From the NCBI GenBank assembly GCA_035943635.1, contig DASZBX010000045.1:12124-76123 (forward strand): a DNA stretch of 64,000 nt, written 5' to 3'. Each line of letters begins with the position of its first letter. Positions within the stretch are counted from its first letter, which is position 1. The translations under genes were made by a program, and so were the position numbers. Origin of the DNA: DASZBX01 sp035943635 (GTDB lineage: Bacteria > Actinomycetota > Actinomycetes > Streptomycetales > Catenulisporaceae). Below are positions 1 to 8,288 of this stretch, piece after piece. The notes under the pieces were generated by a model. It did not search any database and was not told the DNA's origin. It worked only from the letters and a program-made list of their open reading frames with translations.

Positions 1-216
1 GCTGAGCCGTCCGCGGCTGCCGGAGTGACGTCTGTCTATGCTGACGCGCAGGACGGCCAGGGCAATCCGTTGGGCATGATGGGTGGCGGCGGCTTCGGGG
101 GAAGCCGCAGCTACGGCGAAGAGCGCGAAGAGGCCGGGCCGCGGCCCGACTATGTGAAAGAGGATCCGCAATGGTGGACGCCCGAGGGCTCCTTTGTTCC
201 TCCGGTGGTGGAGTGA
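1..216 (+). CDS. 3' end of a Gly-rich type VII secretion-associated protein (partial)
   Basis: The reading frame is open from the first base, so only the C-terminal 71 residues are present; a GTG at 25 is probably internal. The tail has a Gly-rich stretch (MMGGGGFGG) followed by an acidic end with the pattern RPDYVKEDPQWW and a final PPVVE. This kind of ending is common in Gly-rich ESX-associated proteins (PPE-like or WXG-fused) of actinobacteria encoded beside mycosins. The stop codon overlaps the GTG start of the mycosin gene (GTGA), so the two genes are translationally coupled. The functional assignment rests on context and the tail pattern; the N-terminal domain lies outside the window. 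Confidence 0.6.
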   Translation, partial: AEPSAAAGVTSVYADAQDGQGNPLGMMGGGGFGGSRSYGEEREEAGPRPDYVKEDPQWWTPEGSFVPPVVE

Positions 217-1508
217 CGCCGCGCAGCCGGGTCCCCCGCAAGGTGGGCGGTGCGCTCATGGCTCTCGGCCTGGCCACCGCCCCCCTCCTTGCCGCGACCC
301 CTGCAAACGCAGACACCAGCTCGCAGTGGGCACTGAGCTATCTCAAATACTCCCAGGTAAGCGCGCTGAGCACCGGCAGCGGTGTGACCATTGGTTTGAT
401 CGATACCGGAGTACAGCCCATTCCTGACATCGGCAACCAGCTGGTGCCTGGAGCAGACTTCACCGGCGGTGTTGTGAACACCTCCAGCGTTGGCAACGGT
501 GAAACTGACACAGACGATGAAGGCCATGGAAACGGAATGGCTTCGACCATTGCGGGTCAAGGCCAGCCCGTACAGGGCTTTGCGCCGAAAGCCAAGATCC
601 TGACGATACGGGACATGCTAACTTCGGGCGTGTTGGGTGGCCCGACGTCACCTGGAAACAGCATTCAATTTGCTATCAGCCAGCATGTCCAAGTCATCAA
701 TATCTCCCAGGCCTGGGCTGACAGCCCTTCGGAGCGCTCGGCGATCGCGAAGGCGGTAGATGCAAATATCGTCGTCGTGGTCGCAGCCGGCAATAGCGGA
801 AGCAGCGTCACAGATGATTCGTCGCCCGCTCCGGCAGAATACCCCGGCGTCGTCGATGTTGCCGCGATTGACCAGAGCGGTGCGATTGCATCGTTCTCTG
901 ATTATGGGCCACAGATTACGTTAGCCGCTCCGGGTGTCGGGATTCTCAACGATCAAGAGTTTCCCAATGACACGACCAGCGTTTCCGGTACGTCGCCTGC
1001 CACTGCCTACGTTTCGGCGACTGCGGCGCTGATCTTTTCTGAGCATCCGACCTGGACGGCCGGTCAGGTCATTCGTGACATGATCGGCACTGCGGATCCC
1101 GGATCTGGCCAGGCTGCCGGCCAACACGATGACCATTACGGCTACGGCATCATCGATCCCCTCAAAGCCCTTCAGGCTGCCGCGCCCTCGGAGACGACCA
1201 ACCCCCTACTTGTCGCGGCAACAACGGCACCGACCACAGGGAGTGCGCCCAGCCCCGCCGACACGACTGGCTCTGCCGCTCCGGCATCGTCTTCTAGCTC
1301 CAGTGCACTGCCTATTATGCTTGGTGTGGTGGCGGTTCTTGTCATTCTCGGTGTCGTCATCGTTCTGGCGCGGCGCGGCAAGAGCGGTAGGGGTGGCAAG
1401 GGCGGTAAGGGTGGTGGTTCGAACGGACCGCCGTCCGGGGCCGGAGGGGCCAACCGGGGATATCAGCAGGCCCAGTATCCTCCGCAACAGCAGTACCCGC
1501 CCAAATAA
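213..1508 (+). CDS. mycP: Mycosin-type subtilisin protease of a type VII secretion locus
   Basis: A 431-residue S8 serine protease anchored in the membrane, expected to act outside the cell next to the ESX translocon. With the GTG at 213, which overlaps the upstream stop, the protein begins with a clean signal peptide (residues 1-33, ending ATPANA). The catalytic triad is visible: Asp64 (GLIDTG), His105 (EGHGNGM) and Ser261 (SGTSPATAYVSA), with oxyanion Asn194 (AAGNSG). A Ser/Ala/Thr-rich linker, one transmembrane helix (about residues 369-390) and a Gly/Lys- then Gln/Pro-rich cytoplasmic tail follow, the usual mycosin layout. An ATG at 171 would put 14 unlikely residues before the signal peptide. 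Codon use is clearly more A/T rich than in the rest of the window. Confidence 0.88.
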   Translation: MTPRSRVPRKVGGALMALGLATAPLLAATPANADTSSQWALSYLKYSQVSALSTGSGVTIGLIDTGVQPIPDIGNQLVPGADFTGGVVNTSSVGNGETDTDDEGHGNGMASTIAGQGQPVQGFAPKAKILTIRDMLTSGVLGGPTSPGNSIQFAISQHVQVINISQAWADSPSERSAIAKAVDANIVVVVAAGNSGSSVTDDSSPAPAEYPGVVDVAAIDQSGAIASFSDYGPQITLAAPGVGILNDQEFPNDTTSVSGTSPATAYVSATAALIFSEHPTWTAGQVIRDMIGTADPGSGQAAGQHDDHYGYGIIDPLKALQAAAPSETTNPLLVAATTAPTTGSAPSPADTTGSAAPASSSSSSALPIMLGVVAVLVILGVVIVLARRGKSGRGGKGGKGGGSNGPPSGAGGANRGYQQAQYPPQQQYPPK

Positions 1509-1570
1509 TCGAGATTGCCAGAGTCTGTCCAACCTCAGACCCCAGAGCCGACCTCCGGCCCTGAAGTCTG

Positions 1571-2051
1571 TTGTCGCTCCCCCGAGTGGTCGGTGACGGC
1601 AGACTTCGGAGCGAAGTCGGCGCAGGATCGGTGTCGGGTGGGGGTGGCTTCGGGGAAGGTGGCTTGGCGGGTGGTACCGGCAGTGGGATAGTTCGGGGCA
1701 GCACCGGTTTCGGAGCTCCGATGGCCGCTGGACCGGAGAGCGGGGGTGCGGGCGGTGCCTCTTTCGAAGGGAGTGCTCTCGGTGGTTCTGGTCAGGGTGC
1801 TGAGCAATTTCGTGAACGGGACCGGTTCCAGGCCTGGACTCGCCGCTCCAGCGTCGCCTCCCAGCTCCAGTTCCAGTTCCAGTTCCAGCTTGCTCGTCAT
1901 AGCCCTTGGCGTGTTCGTGGTTCTGGTGGTTCTGACAGCGGTCATCATCTTGAGCCGCCGCGCCAAGAACACCGCAGGGGGATCGTCGTCTGGGGCGGGG
2001 AGTTCGAATCGGACTCGCGCGCAGGACGAGCATCACTCCCGGCCTGAATAG
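1571..2051 (+). pseudogene. Remnant resembling the end of an ESX/mycosin pair
   Basis: This stretch between the mycosin and the convergent membrane gene has no complete gene. One frame (1571 to about 1800) gives a Gly-rich segment like the one ending the first gene. A second frame (1746-2051) gives a Ser-rich linker, a single transmembrane helix and a basic RRAK end, very like the mycosin tail: AAPAS, then Ser repeats, then a Leu/Val/Ile helix, then RR. I read it as the decayed end of a second copy of the Gly-rich gene plus mycosin. No catalytic part of a protease is visible. A small genuine single-pass protein starting at GTG 1746 cannot be excluded. Confidence 0.35.
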
Positions 2052-2080
2052 TGGAGTTGGCGAGTCGAAACCGATGAGAG

Positions 2081-3100
2081 TCATGGCGTGGACGGGGGCT
2101 CGTTTCGGTCTGTGGCCAGCGGCACATCGTCACCTTGGTTAGCTGCGGAGGGTGGCAGAGCCGCGCCGTCATCTGACCTGCCGCCCATACCCGCGCCCGC
2201 GCCGTCGGCCGACTGAATGGCCCAAGCGGGTTGGTAAGCGAGCGGCCGCAGCGAGCAGAGCAGCCACGTGAGTCCCTCCGGGCGGATCCCGTCGGGGCCG
2301 AATTGGGCGAACTGGCCGAACAAGCCGAGCGGTCCGTGCAGCCTGCTCCCGCCGTACACGTCGTACGCATTCCGCAGCCCCCGCGCCGCCCGCTGCGGCA
2401 CGGCACGCACGGCCGGCGCTGTCACGACGCCCGCCCCGAGGCCCACCGCGAGTGCTGCGGCGTGTTCCCGGCCGTCCAGGTTCGGCTGGAGTGCGGCGGC
2501 CGCCGCCATCGCCAGCACGAGCAGCGCCAGCGACATGTACGCGCCGCGTCTGGCCAGCAGCCAGCCGCCGACGGCCGTGCTCATGCCGGACGGGCCCGTG
2601 TCGAGGACGCCGGCCTGGCCGAGCGGCAGGCCGATCAGGACCGCCGTGCCGAGGGCGATCAGGTACCGGCTCGACATGGTGCTCAGCAACTGGCCTGCCG
2701 AGGCCACGCACACGGTCGCCAATCGCCCGAGCAGCATTTCCGCGATGCCGATCACGAGCGCCGTTTGTAGGATCGCGGCCCATAGTGGCAGGTCAGCAGT
2801 CGGTAGGAACGCTGAGAGTGGCAGCCTCGCCAGCTCGTTGGCGATCGGGAGGCTGGCGTATACGTCGCCCAGATGGGCTAGCGTCGGTCTCGCGGCGGAG
2901 AATTCGTCGGCCAGTGCGCACGCGGCCGACAGCACGCACATCGCGATGGCCGCCCAAGGGCGACGGCCCGCTCGCCACGCTTCACCCGTATCGGTGACCA
3001 GGCCGCCGAGCTCGTAGCCCATTCGGGTGATGGGCCCGCGGTGGGTTCGGTGCGTTCGGCTGGCCCCGTGGCCGCCCCGGCCGTGACTCGACTTCACCAT
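2081..3100 (-). CDS. Rhomboid-like multi-pass membrane protein
   Basis: A 339-residue protein with about six hydrophobic helices between residues 48 and 230 and a polar C-terminal tail. Helix 4 carries a GPSG sequence (Ser171), matching the rhomboid GxSG serine motif, and a later helix has His213 in the context DGREHAAALAVG, where rhomboid proteases keep the second catalytic residue. The overall pattern also resembles the rhomboid-like proteins of streptomycetes. I infer an intramembrane protease-type fold; activity is not certain because other rhomboid landmarks are weak. The start at 3100 is chosen because an AGGCGG sequence lies just upstream; an internal ATG (3022) lacks one. It is divergent from the livJ-type gene and convergent with the mycosin side. 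Confidence 0.55.
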   Translation of the reverse strand: MVKSSHGRGGHGASRTHRTHRGPITRMGYELGGLVTDTGEAWRAGRRPWAAIAMCVLSAACALADEFSAARPTLAHLGDVYASLPIANELARLPLSAFLPTADLPLWAAILQTALVIGIAEMLLGRLATVCVASAGQLLSTMSSRYLIALGTAVLIGLPLGQAGVLDTGPSGMSTAVGGWLLARRGAYMSLALLVLAMAAAAALQPNLDGREHAAALAVGLGAGVVTAPAVRAVPQRAARGLRNAYDVYGGSRLHGPLGLFGQFAQFGPDGIRPEGLTWLLCSLRPLAYQPAWAIQSADGAGAGMGGRSDDGAALPPSAANQGDDVPLATDRNEPPSTP

Positions 3101-3200
3101 GGTCCGCCTCGATCCGTTCGTGCTGGGTGGATCGCCCCGTCGCGGCCGGCCGGTCAGGCGGCTGGTTCCGCGGGGCTTCGAGTTGTCGATGGAAACACTT

Positions 3201-3242
3201 GGTGGACCGCGTGCGGCGTACTGGACGCGGACGCGGTCCACC
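3201..3242. promoter_or_regulatory. 12-bp inverted repeat in the divergent rhomboid/livJ region
   Basis: GGTGGACCGCGT (3201-3212) is repeated as its exact complement at 3231-3242 with an 18-base loop, followed by CCGATTTTA. A second, shorter repeat (ACTCCCG at 3252-3258, CGGGAGT at 3281-3287) follows. The pair lies about 90 bases before livJ and could be an RNA attenuator/terminator in its leader or a protein-binding site. Confidence 0.45.
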
Positions 3243-3331
3243 ACCGATTTTACTCCCGGGCATGACTCCAGGCCTGGGCGCGGGAGTCCGGCAGCCGAGT
3301 AACCGATCGTCGGCGGGGGAAGGAGCAGAAT

Positions 3332-4732
3332 GTGTCGAACCGGACGACGGGACGCTTTCGCAGGTCGGCCACGGTGCTCGGGGTCGCCCTCGCCCTGGTG
3401 GCGGCCGCGGCTGCGGGCGGGTGCGGGACCCGGTTGCCACCCTCGGCATTCAGGACCGGCTCGGGCGCGGGCGGGGGCGACGGTCTGGGCGCACAGCCGG
3501 GCGGCGGCAACGCTCCGCCGTCGGCTGCCGCGGTCGACGGGGTCAGCGCCACGAGCATCCTGGTCGGCATGATCGACAGCGTGAGCAGCCCGCTCGGGCC
3601 GAACACCTTCTCGGGGCCGATGTACGGGGCGCAGGCGTTCTTCGACGCGCTCAACGTCGCCGGCGGAGTCGACGGGCGCAAGGTCCAGGTCGACCCGTGC
3701 GACGACAGCGGCTACGGCGCGGGCAACGAGCAGTGCGCCCACAAACTCATCGACAATGACCACGTGCTCGCTTTCTCGGGCAACAGCATCTACGACTACG
3801 CCGCGGCGAACTACGTCAGCGCGCAGGACGTTCCGGACGTCGGCGGTGAGCCGATCACCAATGCCTACGACCAGTTCCAGCACCTCTACTCGATCGACGG
3901 CAGCGACGAACCGCGCAATGGGACCGTCGGCTGGAACGGGAAGCTCTACGGCGGCACGGGTATCTACGCATACTTCAAACAGAACCTCGGTTCGCACGTC
4001 GCAGGGGTCGTGTACTACAACCAGTCGGATTCGCAGCGGTACGCCCAGTACACCGCCGACGGCCTGCGATCCGAGGGCTACACGGTCGTGATGGAACAGG
4101 TCGATTTCGCGCTGCCGAACTGGAACACCGTGGCACTGGACATGAAATCCCGAGGCGTGCAGGTCGTTTTCGACGCGCTCGACTCCGGCGGCAATGCTTC
4201 TCTGTGCAATGCGATCGACGGCAATTCGATGCCGGTCGAGGCCAAGGTCACGACCGTGGAAAGCTGGGACAACACCGTTCCGTCGAACTATTCCGGCGCG
4301 TCGAACTGCCGCAATCATCTGTATGCGACGAGTTCGGACCAGAACTACGAAGATACGCAGTACCCTGCTGTGGCTCGGTTCCGTGCGGCCATGCAGAAGT
4401 ATTTTCCGAGCCGCGAAGGGCTGATGTCGGAATGGGAGTTGGAGGGCTGGGCTTCGGCGCAATGGCTCACGGATGCGATCGCCTCGTGCGGCAAGGCGGT
4501 CACCCGCGCCTGCGTCGAGCAATACATCAACCGCACGACCCCATACACCGCGCACGGTTTGATCGAACCCACCACATTCACCGTCATCCCGCCGACTCCC
4601 ACGGTCAATGACTGCTTCAACATCGCCCGCTGGCAGGATTCTGCGCAGAGCGGTAAGGGCGGCTGGGTCACCCAGGTTCCTGATATGACGAAAAACTGTT
4701 TCGTCACACCGAATCTGCCCTACTCGCCCTGA
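3332..4732 (+). CDS. Branched-chain amino acid/amide ABC transporter substrate-binding lipoprotein (LivJ-like)
   Basis: A 466-residue type I periplasmic-binding-fold protein (Peripla_BP_6 class). It begins with a basic n-region, a hydrophobic stretch and a lipobox-like AAGGC, so it should be tethered outside the membrane by a lipidated cysteine. After a Gly/Ala-rich linker the mature domain starts with the typical TSILVGMIDS strand and contains the GGVDGRKVQV segment common to LivJ/UrtA proteins. The GTG start at 3332 follows AAGGAG by a suitable distance. The gene is convergent with, and overlaps by 13 bp, the ATPase gene of the transporter it presumably serves. The ligand cannot be read from sequence; amino acids, amides and urea are all possible. 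Confidence 0.85.
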   Translation: MSNRTTGRFRRSATVLGVALALVAAAAAGGCGTRLPPSAFRTGSGAGGGDGLGAQPGGGNAPPSAAAVDGVSATSILVGMIDSVSSPLGPNTFSGPMYGAQAFFDALNVAGGVDGRKVQVDPCDDSGYGAGNEQCAHKLIDNDHVLAFSGNSIYDYAAANYVSAQDVPDVGGEPITNAYDQFQHLYSIDGSDEPRNGTVGWNGKLYGGTGIYAYFKQNLGSHVAGVVYYNQSDSQRYAQYTADGLRSEGYTVVMEQVDFALPNWNTVALDMKSRGVQVVFDALDSGGNASLCNAIDGNSMPVEAKVTTVESWDNTVPSNYSGASNCRNHLYATSSDQNYEDTQYPAVARFRAAMQKYFPSREGLMSEWELEGWASAQWLTDAIASCGKAVTRACVEQYINRTTPYTAHGLIEPTTFTVIPPTPTVNDCFNIARWQDSAQSGKGGWVTQVPDMTKNCFVTPNLPYSP

Positions 4733-5496
4733 GCTGTGAGTGCGCGATCGGAGGTCTGTAGCACCTCTCCGCGATGTAGCGACACGATGTGGTCGGCGGC
4801 GGATAGGAGCGGGAGTCCGTCTTGGCGTTGGGCGTGTGGTTCGGCTAGAACGACGGCGCGGGAAACCTTGCCAGGGCTCGCGATCTCGGCCAACGCTGCG
4901 TAACAGCGGGCTGCGATACGTGGAGCCAGCCCGTGCGAGAGCTCGTCGACCAGGAGCAGGCGCCATGGGGTGAGCACGGCTCGAGACAGGGCGAGCATCT
5001 GCTGTTCGCCGCCGGAGAGCGTCCCGGCCCGGCGGTCGAGGAACGTCGCGAGTTCCGGGAAGAGGTCGAGCGCAGGGCCGTGGCCGACGTCCTGACCGGC
5101 CCGAGCGTCCTGACCGGCCCGACCGTCCTGGCCGGCCTGGCGGGCGAACAGGTCCAAATTCTCTGCCACGGTCAGGCTTCCGAACACCCCGGCTCCGTCC
5201 GGGATGAGAGTGACACCGGCCTGCACGCGATCCGCGACGGCCATCGCGGCGAGGTCGATCGGCGTCCCGTCGTCGTCCGCGCTGAGCAAGGCCCCGGAGG
5301 TTGGGCGCAGCAGGCCGGCTATGGTGTTGAGCAGCGTGGTCTTGCCCGCGCCGTTCGGGCCGGCCAGCACGGTGATTCCGTTTGCCGGGACGGTCAGATC
5401 GATTCCGTGCAAGGCCTCCAAAGCGGCATACTTGACGCGCAGGCCCCTGATGATCAGGCCATTGAGGCGCGGGGTCGTGGAGCGTTGGCGGTTCAT
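4720..5496 (-). CDS. livF: LivF-like ABC transporter ATPase
   Basis: A 258-residue ATP-binding subunit. Visible motifs: Walker A GPNGAGKTT (residues 46-54), signature LSGGEQQ (160-166) and Walker B LLLVDE (180-185). The Q-loop region reads LIPDGAGVF where LivF proteins normally have VPEGRRVF, and the H-loop region reads VVLAEPH. Between the Q-loop and the signature sits a threefold RAGQD-type repeat (about residues 120-137) encoded by an 18-bp tandem repeat. The start ATG overlaps the livG stop by 4 bases (ATGA), so the two ATPases are made together as the usual LivF/LivG heterodimer. It is the last gene of the operon and runs into the end of the convergent livJ. Confidence 0.87.
   Translation of the reverse strand: MNRQRSTTPRLNGLIIRGLRVKYAALEALHGIDLTVPANGITVLAGPNGAGKTTLLNTIAGLLRPTSGALLSADDDGTPIDLAAMAVADRVQAGVTLIPDGAGVFGSLTVAENLDLFARQAGQDGRAGQDARAGQDVGHGPALDLFPELATFLDRRAGTLSGGEQQMLALSRAVLTPWRLLLVDELSHGLAPRIAARCYAALAEIASPGKVSRAVVLAEPHAQRQDGLPLLSAADHIVSLHRGEVLQTSDRALTAQGE
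5089..5142. repeat. Three 18-bp tandem repeats inside livF
   Basis: Units at 5089-5106, 5107-5124 and 5125-5142, the first two differing at one base. Because 18 is a multiple of three, the frame is kept and a short GQDxRA repeat is inserted before the ABC signature motif. Copy number is likely to vary between strains. Confidence 0.8.
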
Positions 5497-6242
5497 GTTC
5501 GGGTGGCCGTTGCAAAGGGCGAGTCGGGGAAGAGCTCGCGAACTCGGGCGTCTTGGCGCAGTTGCGCGAGCGAGCCGTGCGCGATGACCCGGCCGCGATC
5601 CATCACGTAGATCTGGTCGGCGATTCGGGCGACCAGGTCCATGTCGTGCTCGATCAACACGACTGCCATGCCCTCCTCGACCAACTGGGGCAACAGTTTC
5701 GCGAATGCGAGGATCTGCGCGTCGTCCAGGCCGCCGGCCGGTTCGTCCAAGAGCAGCACGCTCGGGGCGGTGGCCAGGGCCCGGCCTAGTTCGACCAGCC
5801 GCAGCGTTCCGGTGGGTAGTTCACCGGTTGTCGTGTCCCGTACGTCATCGAGGCCGAGGCGGGCAATCAGAGTATTGACCAGGTCGTCGGTGTCATGGTT
5901 GGTACTGCGACGTTGCTCGGCGCCCACGGTGATGTTCTCGGCGACCGTCATGGTGGCGAACACTTCGACCCGTTGAAACGTCCAGGCCAGACCCGCTCGA
6001 ACCCGACGGTGCGGGGCAAGGTCGGAAATGTCTTTGCCTGCCAACGTTACTCGACCGGCGTCCGCTGGTTCGATTCCTGCGATGCAGTGGAAGAGCGTGG
6101 TCTTCCCGGCGCCGTTGGGACCTACCAGCGCAGTGATCTGATGAGACTCCACGGTCACATCCACCTGGTCGACGGCGGCGTTGCCACCGTAGCGCCGGAC
6201 CAGGCCGTGGACTGAGAGCGCCGTCGTCGCAGTGGTCGTCAT
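5493..6242 (-). CDS. livG: LivG-like ABC transporter ATPase
   Basis: A 249-residue ATP-binding subunit with Walker A GPNGAGKTT (residues 41-49), Walker B LLLDEP (163-168) followed by a D-loop AGGLD, and the H-loop LIEHDMDLV. The LivG-typical AGLAWTFQ segment holds the Q-loop. The signature is LPTGTLR instead of the common LPYGxQR or LSGGQ form, as happens in degenerate ABC sites of heterodimers. It lies between the fused permease and livF with 4-bp overlaps on both sides, a tightly coupled operon. The role is to power uptake of the ligand delivered by the lipoprotein encoded at 3332. Confidence 0.87.
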   Translation of the reverse strand: MTTTATTALSVHGLVRRYGGNAAVDQVDVTVESHQITALVGPNGAGKTTLFHCIAGIEPADAGRVTLAGKDISDLAPHRRVRAGLAWTFQRVEVFATMTVAENITVGAEQRRSTNHDTDDLVNTLIARLGLDDVRDTTTGELPTGTLRLVELGRALATAPSVLLLDEPAGGLDDAQILAFAKLLPQLVEEGMAVVLIEHDMDLVARIADQIYVMDRGRVIAHGSLAQLRQDARVRELFPDSPFATATRT

Positions 6243-8287
6243 TCGAACTCCTCGGGCGAGGGGGCCGAAGGCCGCGTGCGCGACAAATGCGCCTGTGCTG
6301 CTCGTCTCTCGGCGATGCGCGCGGCCACCTGGCGGCCAGCGGGAGTGAGCCGTACAGCGTCAAGCGAAATGCCGCTCTCAGAGGCGATAGGAAGGCCATC
6401 CGCAACCCCCTCCGGCCCAGCACCGGCAGCAGCCCGCAACTCCCCGGCCAGCCCGCGCACAGCCAAAGCCAACCCACCCGGCATCCGCCCCGACAACACC
6501 GCCCCGATCCCGATGGCGATGATCGAGCTGCCCTCCACCACGCCCGCATCCAACCCCACGATCGCGGCCGCGCCCAACACCGCCCCGGCCGCACTGTCCG
6601 CGCCGCAGACCACCACGGCCGCGAACCACACCAATCCCTCGATCGGGTCGAAGGCCGAGGTGTCGAACGACAACGTCGACATGCTCAACAGCGCCCCGCC
6701 CAACCCGGCCAGGGCGGAGCCCGCCGCGAAGACGCCCACCTTGAGCCGCGCCGCGTCCACCCCGGCGGCCTGCGCGGCCGGCTCACTGTCCCGCACGGCC
6801 AGCAACGCCCGCCCGACCCGCCCGGTGTGCAACGCCCGGACGCACAGCAAGGCGACCACCAGACAGCCGAGTTCCAGCAGGTAGAACGGCCGATCAGCGA
6901 TGAATGGAGCCGGCCGGGTGATCGTCAGCCCCGACGTGAACACCGGCTGCTCGAACACGAACCGGCTCAGACACGCCGCCACCGCGAACGTGAGCAACCC
7001 GAGATACAAACCACGCCGCCGCACCACCGACCACCCCGCGATCAATCCCACCACCCCGACCAACACCGCGGCGACCGGCAGCGCCACCAGCCCGGGCAGG
7101 GCCGGGATCCCGGGCACCGAATGCGAGGCCAGCCGCCCGGCCAGCAGTGCGCCCAACCCGGCGAAACCCGCCTGGCCGAGGCTGATCTGACCGCTGTACC
7201 CGGTCACCACCACCAGCGACACGAAGATGACCGCCAGCGCGGGCACGCTCTGCGCCGACTGGAGGTTCGCCGGGTCGAACGCCAGCGGGACCGCGAGCAG
7301 CACCGGGAACGGCAGCCACCAGCCGCCCGGAGCCGGGAAACGTCCGCGGGTGGCGAACCGGCGCATCGACCCGGCGTCCACCCCGCCGGACCGCCGCTCG
7401 CCCGCGCCCAGCCGGGACACGAACAGCAGGGCGAGCAGCAGCGCGATCACGAACAGGTTCGCCTGGACCGCGGCCAGGGCGCTCTGCGCGTTCCCGGCCA
7501 GGTGGATCCGGCTCAGTTCGCTCTGGCCGACGCCGAGCACCAGCGCGGCGCCCAGCGCGATCGGCAGGCTGGTGCAGCGGGCGATCACGGCCACGCCCAT
7601 CGTCTCCAGCATCACCAGGGTCAACCCGTACGGGTCGAGCTGGAGCGAGGGCGCGATCAGCACCCCGGCCAGGCCCGCCAGCAGGCCGCCGACCGCCCAG
7701 CTGGCCGCGGCCAGCCGGTCGCTGCGGATGCCGACCAGGTCGGCCAGCTCGCGCCGGTCCACGACGGCCCGCGCGGCCAGGCCCAGCCGGCGCGTGCGCA
7801 GGGCCAGCGTCAGCCCGGCCGTCAGCACCACCACCACGGCCAGGTCGCCGACCGTCTGGTAGCTGACCAGCAGGTTTCCCGGTAGTCGGAGGCTTCCGGA
7901 CGGCAGCAGCGCGGGCGCGGCCCCCCGCGACCCGGTACCCCACAGCACCACCACGACCCCGACGATCAGCACGAAGACGCCCAGCGAGGCGACCATCCGC
8001 TCGGCCGCGTCCGCCTGGCGCCGGTGCAGCGGCCGGAACACCAGCCGGTCCAGCGCGAGCCCGAGCCCGGGGGCGACCAGCGCCAAGTCCACCGCGGCGG
8101 CGAGGCCGATCGGCACGTGCCACACGTCGACGCTCTGCCACAGCAGATACGCGCACACCATGCCGATCGCCCCGAAGGCCAGGTTGAAGACCCCGGTGAC
8201 CCGGTAGGTGACGATCAGCCCCACCGCGGCGAGCGCGGCGACGCAGCCGACGGCCAGCCCGGCGAAGGCGAGCTCCAGGGTGACCAC
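6239..8287 (-). CDS. Fused LivH-LivM permease of a branched-chain amino acid type ABC transporter
   Basis: A 682-residue membrane protein joining two permeases normally made as separate chains. Residues 1 to about 295 are LivH-like (start LAFAGLAVGCVAALAAVGL, with the FNLAFGAIGM segment of the family). Residues about 315-610 are LivM-like, with YSGQISLGQAGFAGLGALLAG and a later RAxRDSEPAAQAAGVD segment. The last 70 residues are a hydrophilic Arg/Ala-rich extension. The GTG start at 8287 lies directly after the stop of the preceding small membrane protein gene, and the 3' end overlaps livG by 4 bp. Fusion should force a fixed 1:1 permease ratio. Assignment of the fold is firm; the substrate is not known. 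Confidence 0.88.
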   Translation of the reverse strand: MVTLELAFAGLAVGCVAALAAVGLIVTYRVTGVFNLAFGAIGMVCAYLLWQSVDVWHVPIGLAAAVDLALVAPGLGLALDRLVFRPLHRRQADAAERMVASLGVFVLIVGVVVVLWGTGSRGAAPALLPSGSLRLPGNLLVSYQTVGDLAVVVVLTAGLTLALRTRRLGLAARAVVDRRELADLVGIRSDRLAAASWAVGGLLAGLAGVLIAPSLQLDPYGLTLVMLETMGVAVIARCTSLPIALGAALVLGVGQSELSRIHLAGNAQSALAAVQANLFVIALLLALLFVSRLGAGERRSGGVDAGSMRRFATRGRFPAPGGWWLPFPVLLAVPLAFDPANLQSAQSVPALAVIFVSLVVVTGYSGQISLGQAGFAGLGALLAGRLASHSVPGIPALPGLVALPVAAVLVGVVGLIAGWSVVRRRGLYLGLLTFAVAACLSRFVFEQPVFTSGLTITRPAPFIADRPFYLLELGCLVVALLCVRALHTGRVGRALLAVRDSEPAAQAAGVDAARLKVGVFAAGSALAGLGGALLSMSTLSFDTSAFDPIEGLVWFAAVVVCGADSAAGAVLGAAAIVGLDAGVVEGSSIIAIGIGAVLSGRMPGGLALAVRGLAGELRAAAGAGPEGVADGLPIASESGISLDAVRLTPAGRQVAARIAERRAAQAHLSRTRPSAPSPEEFE

Positions 8288-8288
8288 G

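Noticed and set aside
2081..5515. A 1144-codon open frame on the minus strand
   Set aside because: Only its last 340 codons form a plausible protein (the rhomboid-like gene). The rest is antisense to livJ and out of frame with livF, with Arg/Pro-rich nonsense composition caused by high GC.
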